From: CAUZFZ01 sp963579025
GTDB taxonomy: Bacteria; Planctomycetota; Planctomycetia; Planctomycetales; Planctomycetaceae
Direction of reading: 5' to 3'
Assembly: GCA_963579025.1 (NCBI GenBank)
Contig: CAUZFZ010000290.1
Span: forward strand, 1 to 6,831
DNA: 6,831 bases
Part shown: piece by piece, positions 6,741-6,831 of the stretch
How positions within the stretch are numbered: position 1 is the first letter of the stretch
Layout: the number at the start of each line of letters is the position of its first letter
Notes under the pieces: model-generated
Seen by the model: the letters and a program-made list of their open reading frames with translations, nothing else
The model's database searches: none
Told to the model about the DNA's origin: nothing
Translations under genes and position numbers: made by a program

Positions 6741-6831
6741 ACACGCTCGACTGGGACACGCTCGACTGGGGCACGCTCGACTGGGGCACGCTCGACTGGG
6801 ACACGCTCGACTGGGGCACGCTCGACTGGGG
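6741..6831. repeat. 15-bp minisatellite, six full units, truncated by the window edge
   Basis: The unit RCACGCTCGACTGGG is repeated six times without gaps (6741-6755, 6756-6770, 6771-6785, 6786-6800, 6801-6815, 6816-6830), and the last base begins a seventh. The only variation is the first base, in the order A A G G A G. The period is a multiple of three, so copy-number change would keep any reading frame: plus-strand frames read [D/G]TLDW, [T/A]RSTG or HARLG, and minus-strand frames include PSRAC. Near-identity between units indicates recent expansion. Confidence 0.95.

Noticed and set aside
6741..6831. CRISPR array interpretation of the right-edge repeats
   Set aside because: Units are 15 bp and directly adjacent with no spacers, so this is a minisatellite.

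Overview
The window looks like a piece of a planctomycete chromosome. This is inferred from gene content: a very large secreted protein that combines cadherin-like repeats, cohesin-like folds, a dockerin-type calcium-binding pair and a degenerate zinc-peptidase end; a divergent exported alkaline phosphatase; weak or absent Shine-Dalgarno sequences; and moderately high GC. There is no rRNA or other phylogenetic marker, so the assignment is tentative.

Layout. Positions 1-3447 (+) hold the 3' part of a giant extracellular protein whose N-terminus lies outside the window. It contains at least two full copies of a 146-residue repeat and the tail of a third, then a different Ig/cadherin-like domain, two probable cohesin-like beta-sandwiches, two EF-hand loops of dockerin type and a C-terminal HExxHxxG zincin-like domain. 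It converges on a PhoA-family alkaline phosphatase (3519-5171, -), with a GC-rich hairpin in the 71-bp gap. Behind the phosphatase start is a repeat-rich spacer: an 18-bp tandem duplication, then a 109-bp element made of two 31-bp perfect inverted arms around a 47-nt centre. Next is a DusB-like tRNA-dihydrouridine synthase (5405-6505, -). The right edge (6506-6831) has no gene that can be called firmly and ends in a 15-bp minisatellite that runs off the window.

How the parts relate. The giant protein and the phosphatase are both predicted to act outside the cytoplasm: the first in adhesion or as a surface matrix, possibly with proteolysis, and the second in scavenging phosphate from organic esters. 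The dihydrouridine synthase is a cytoplasmic tRNA-modification enzyme with no evident functional tie to them. Nothing here amounts to a clear new multi-gene system. The parts most worth a second look are the inverted-repeat element, the coding-compatible minisatellite, and missing canonical metal ligands in both the zincin domain and the phosphatase.
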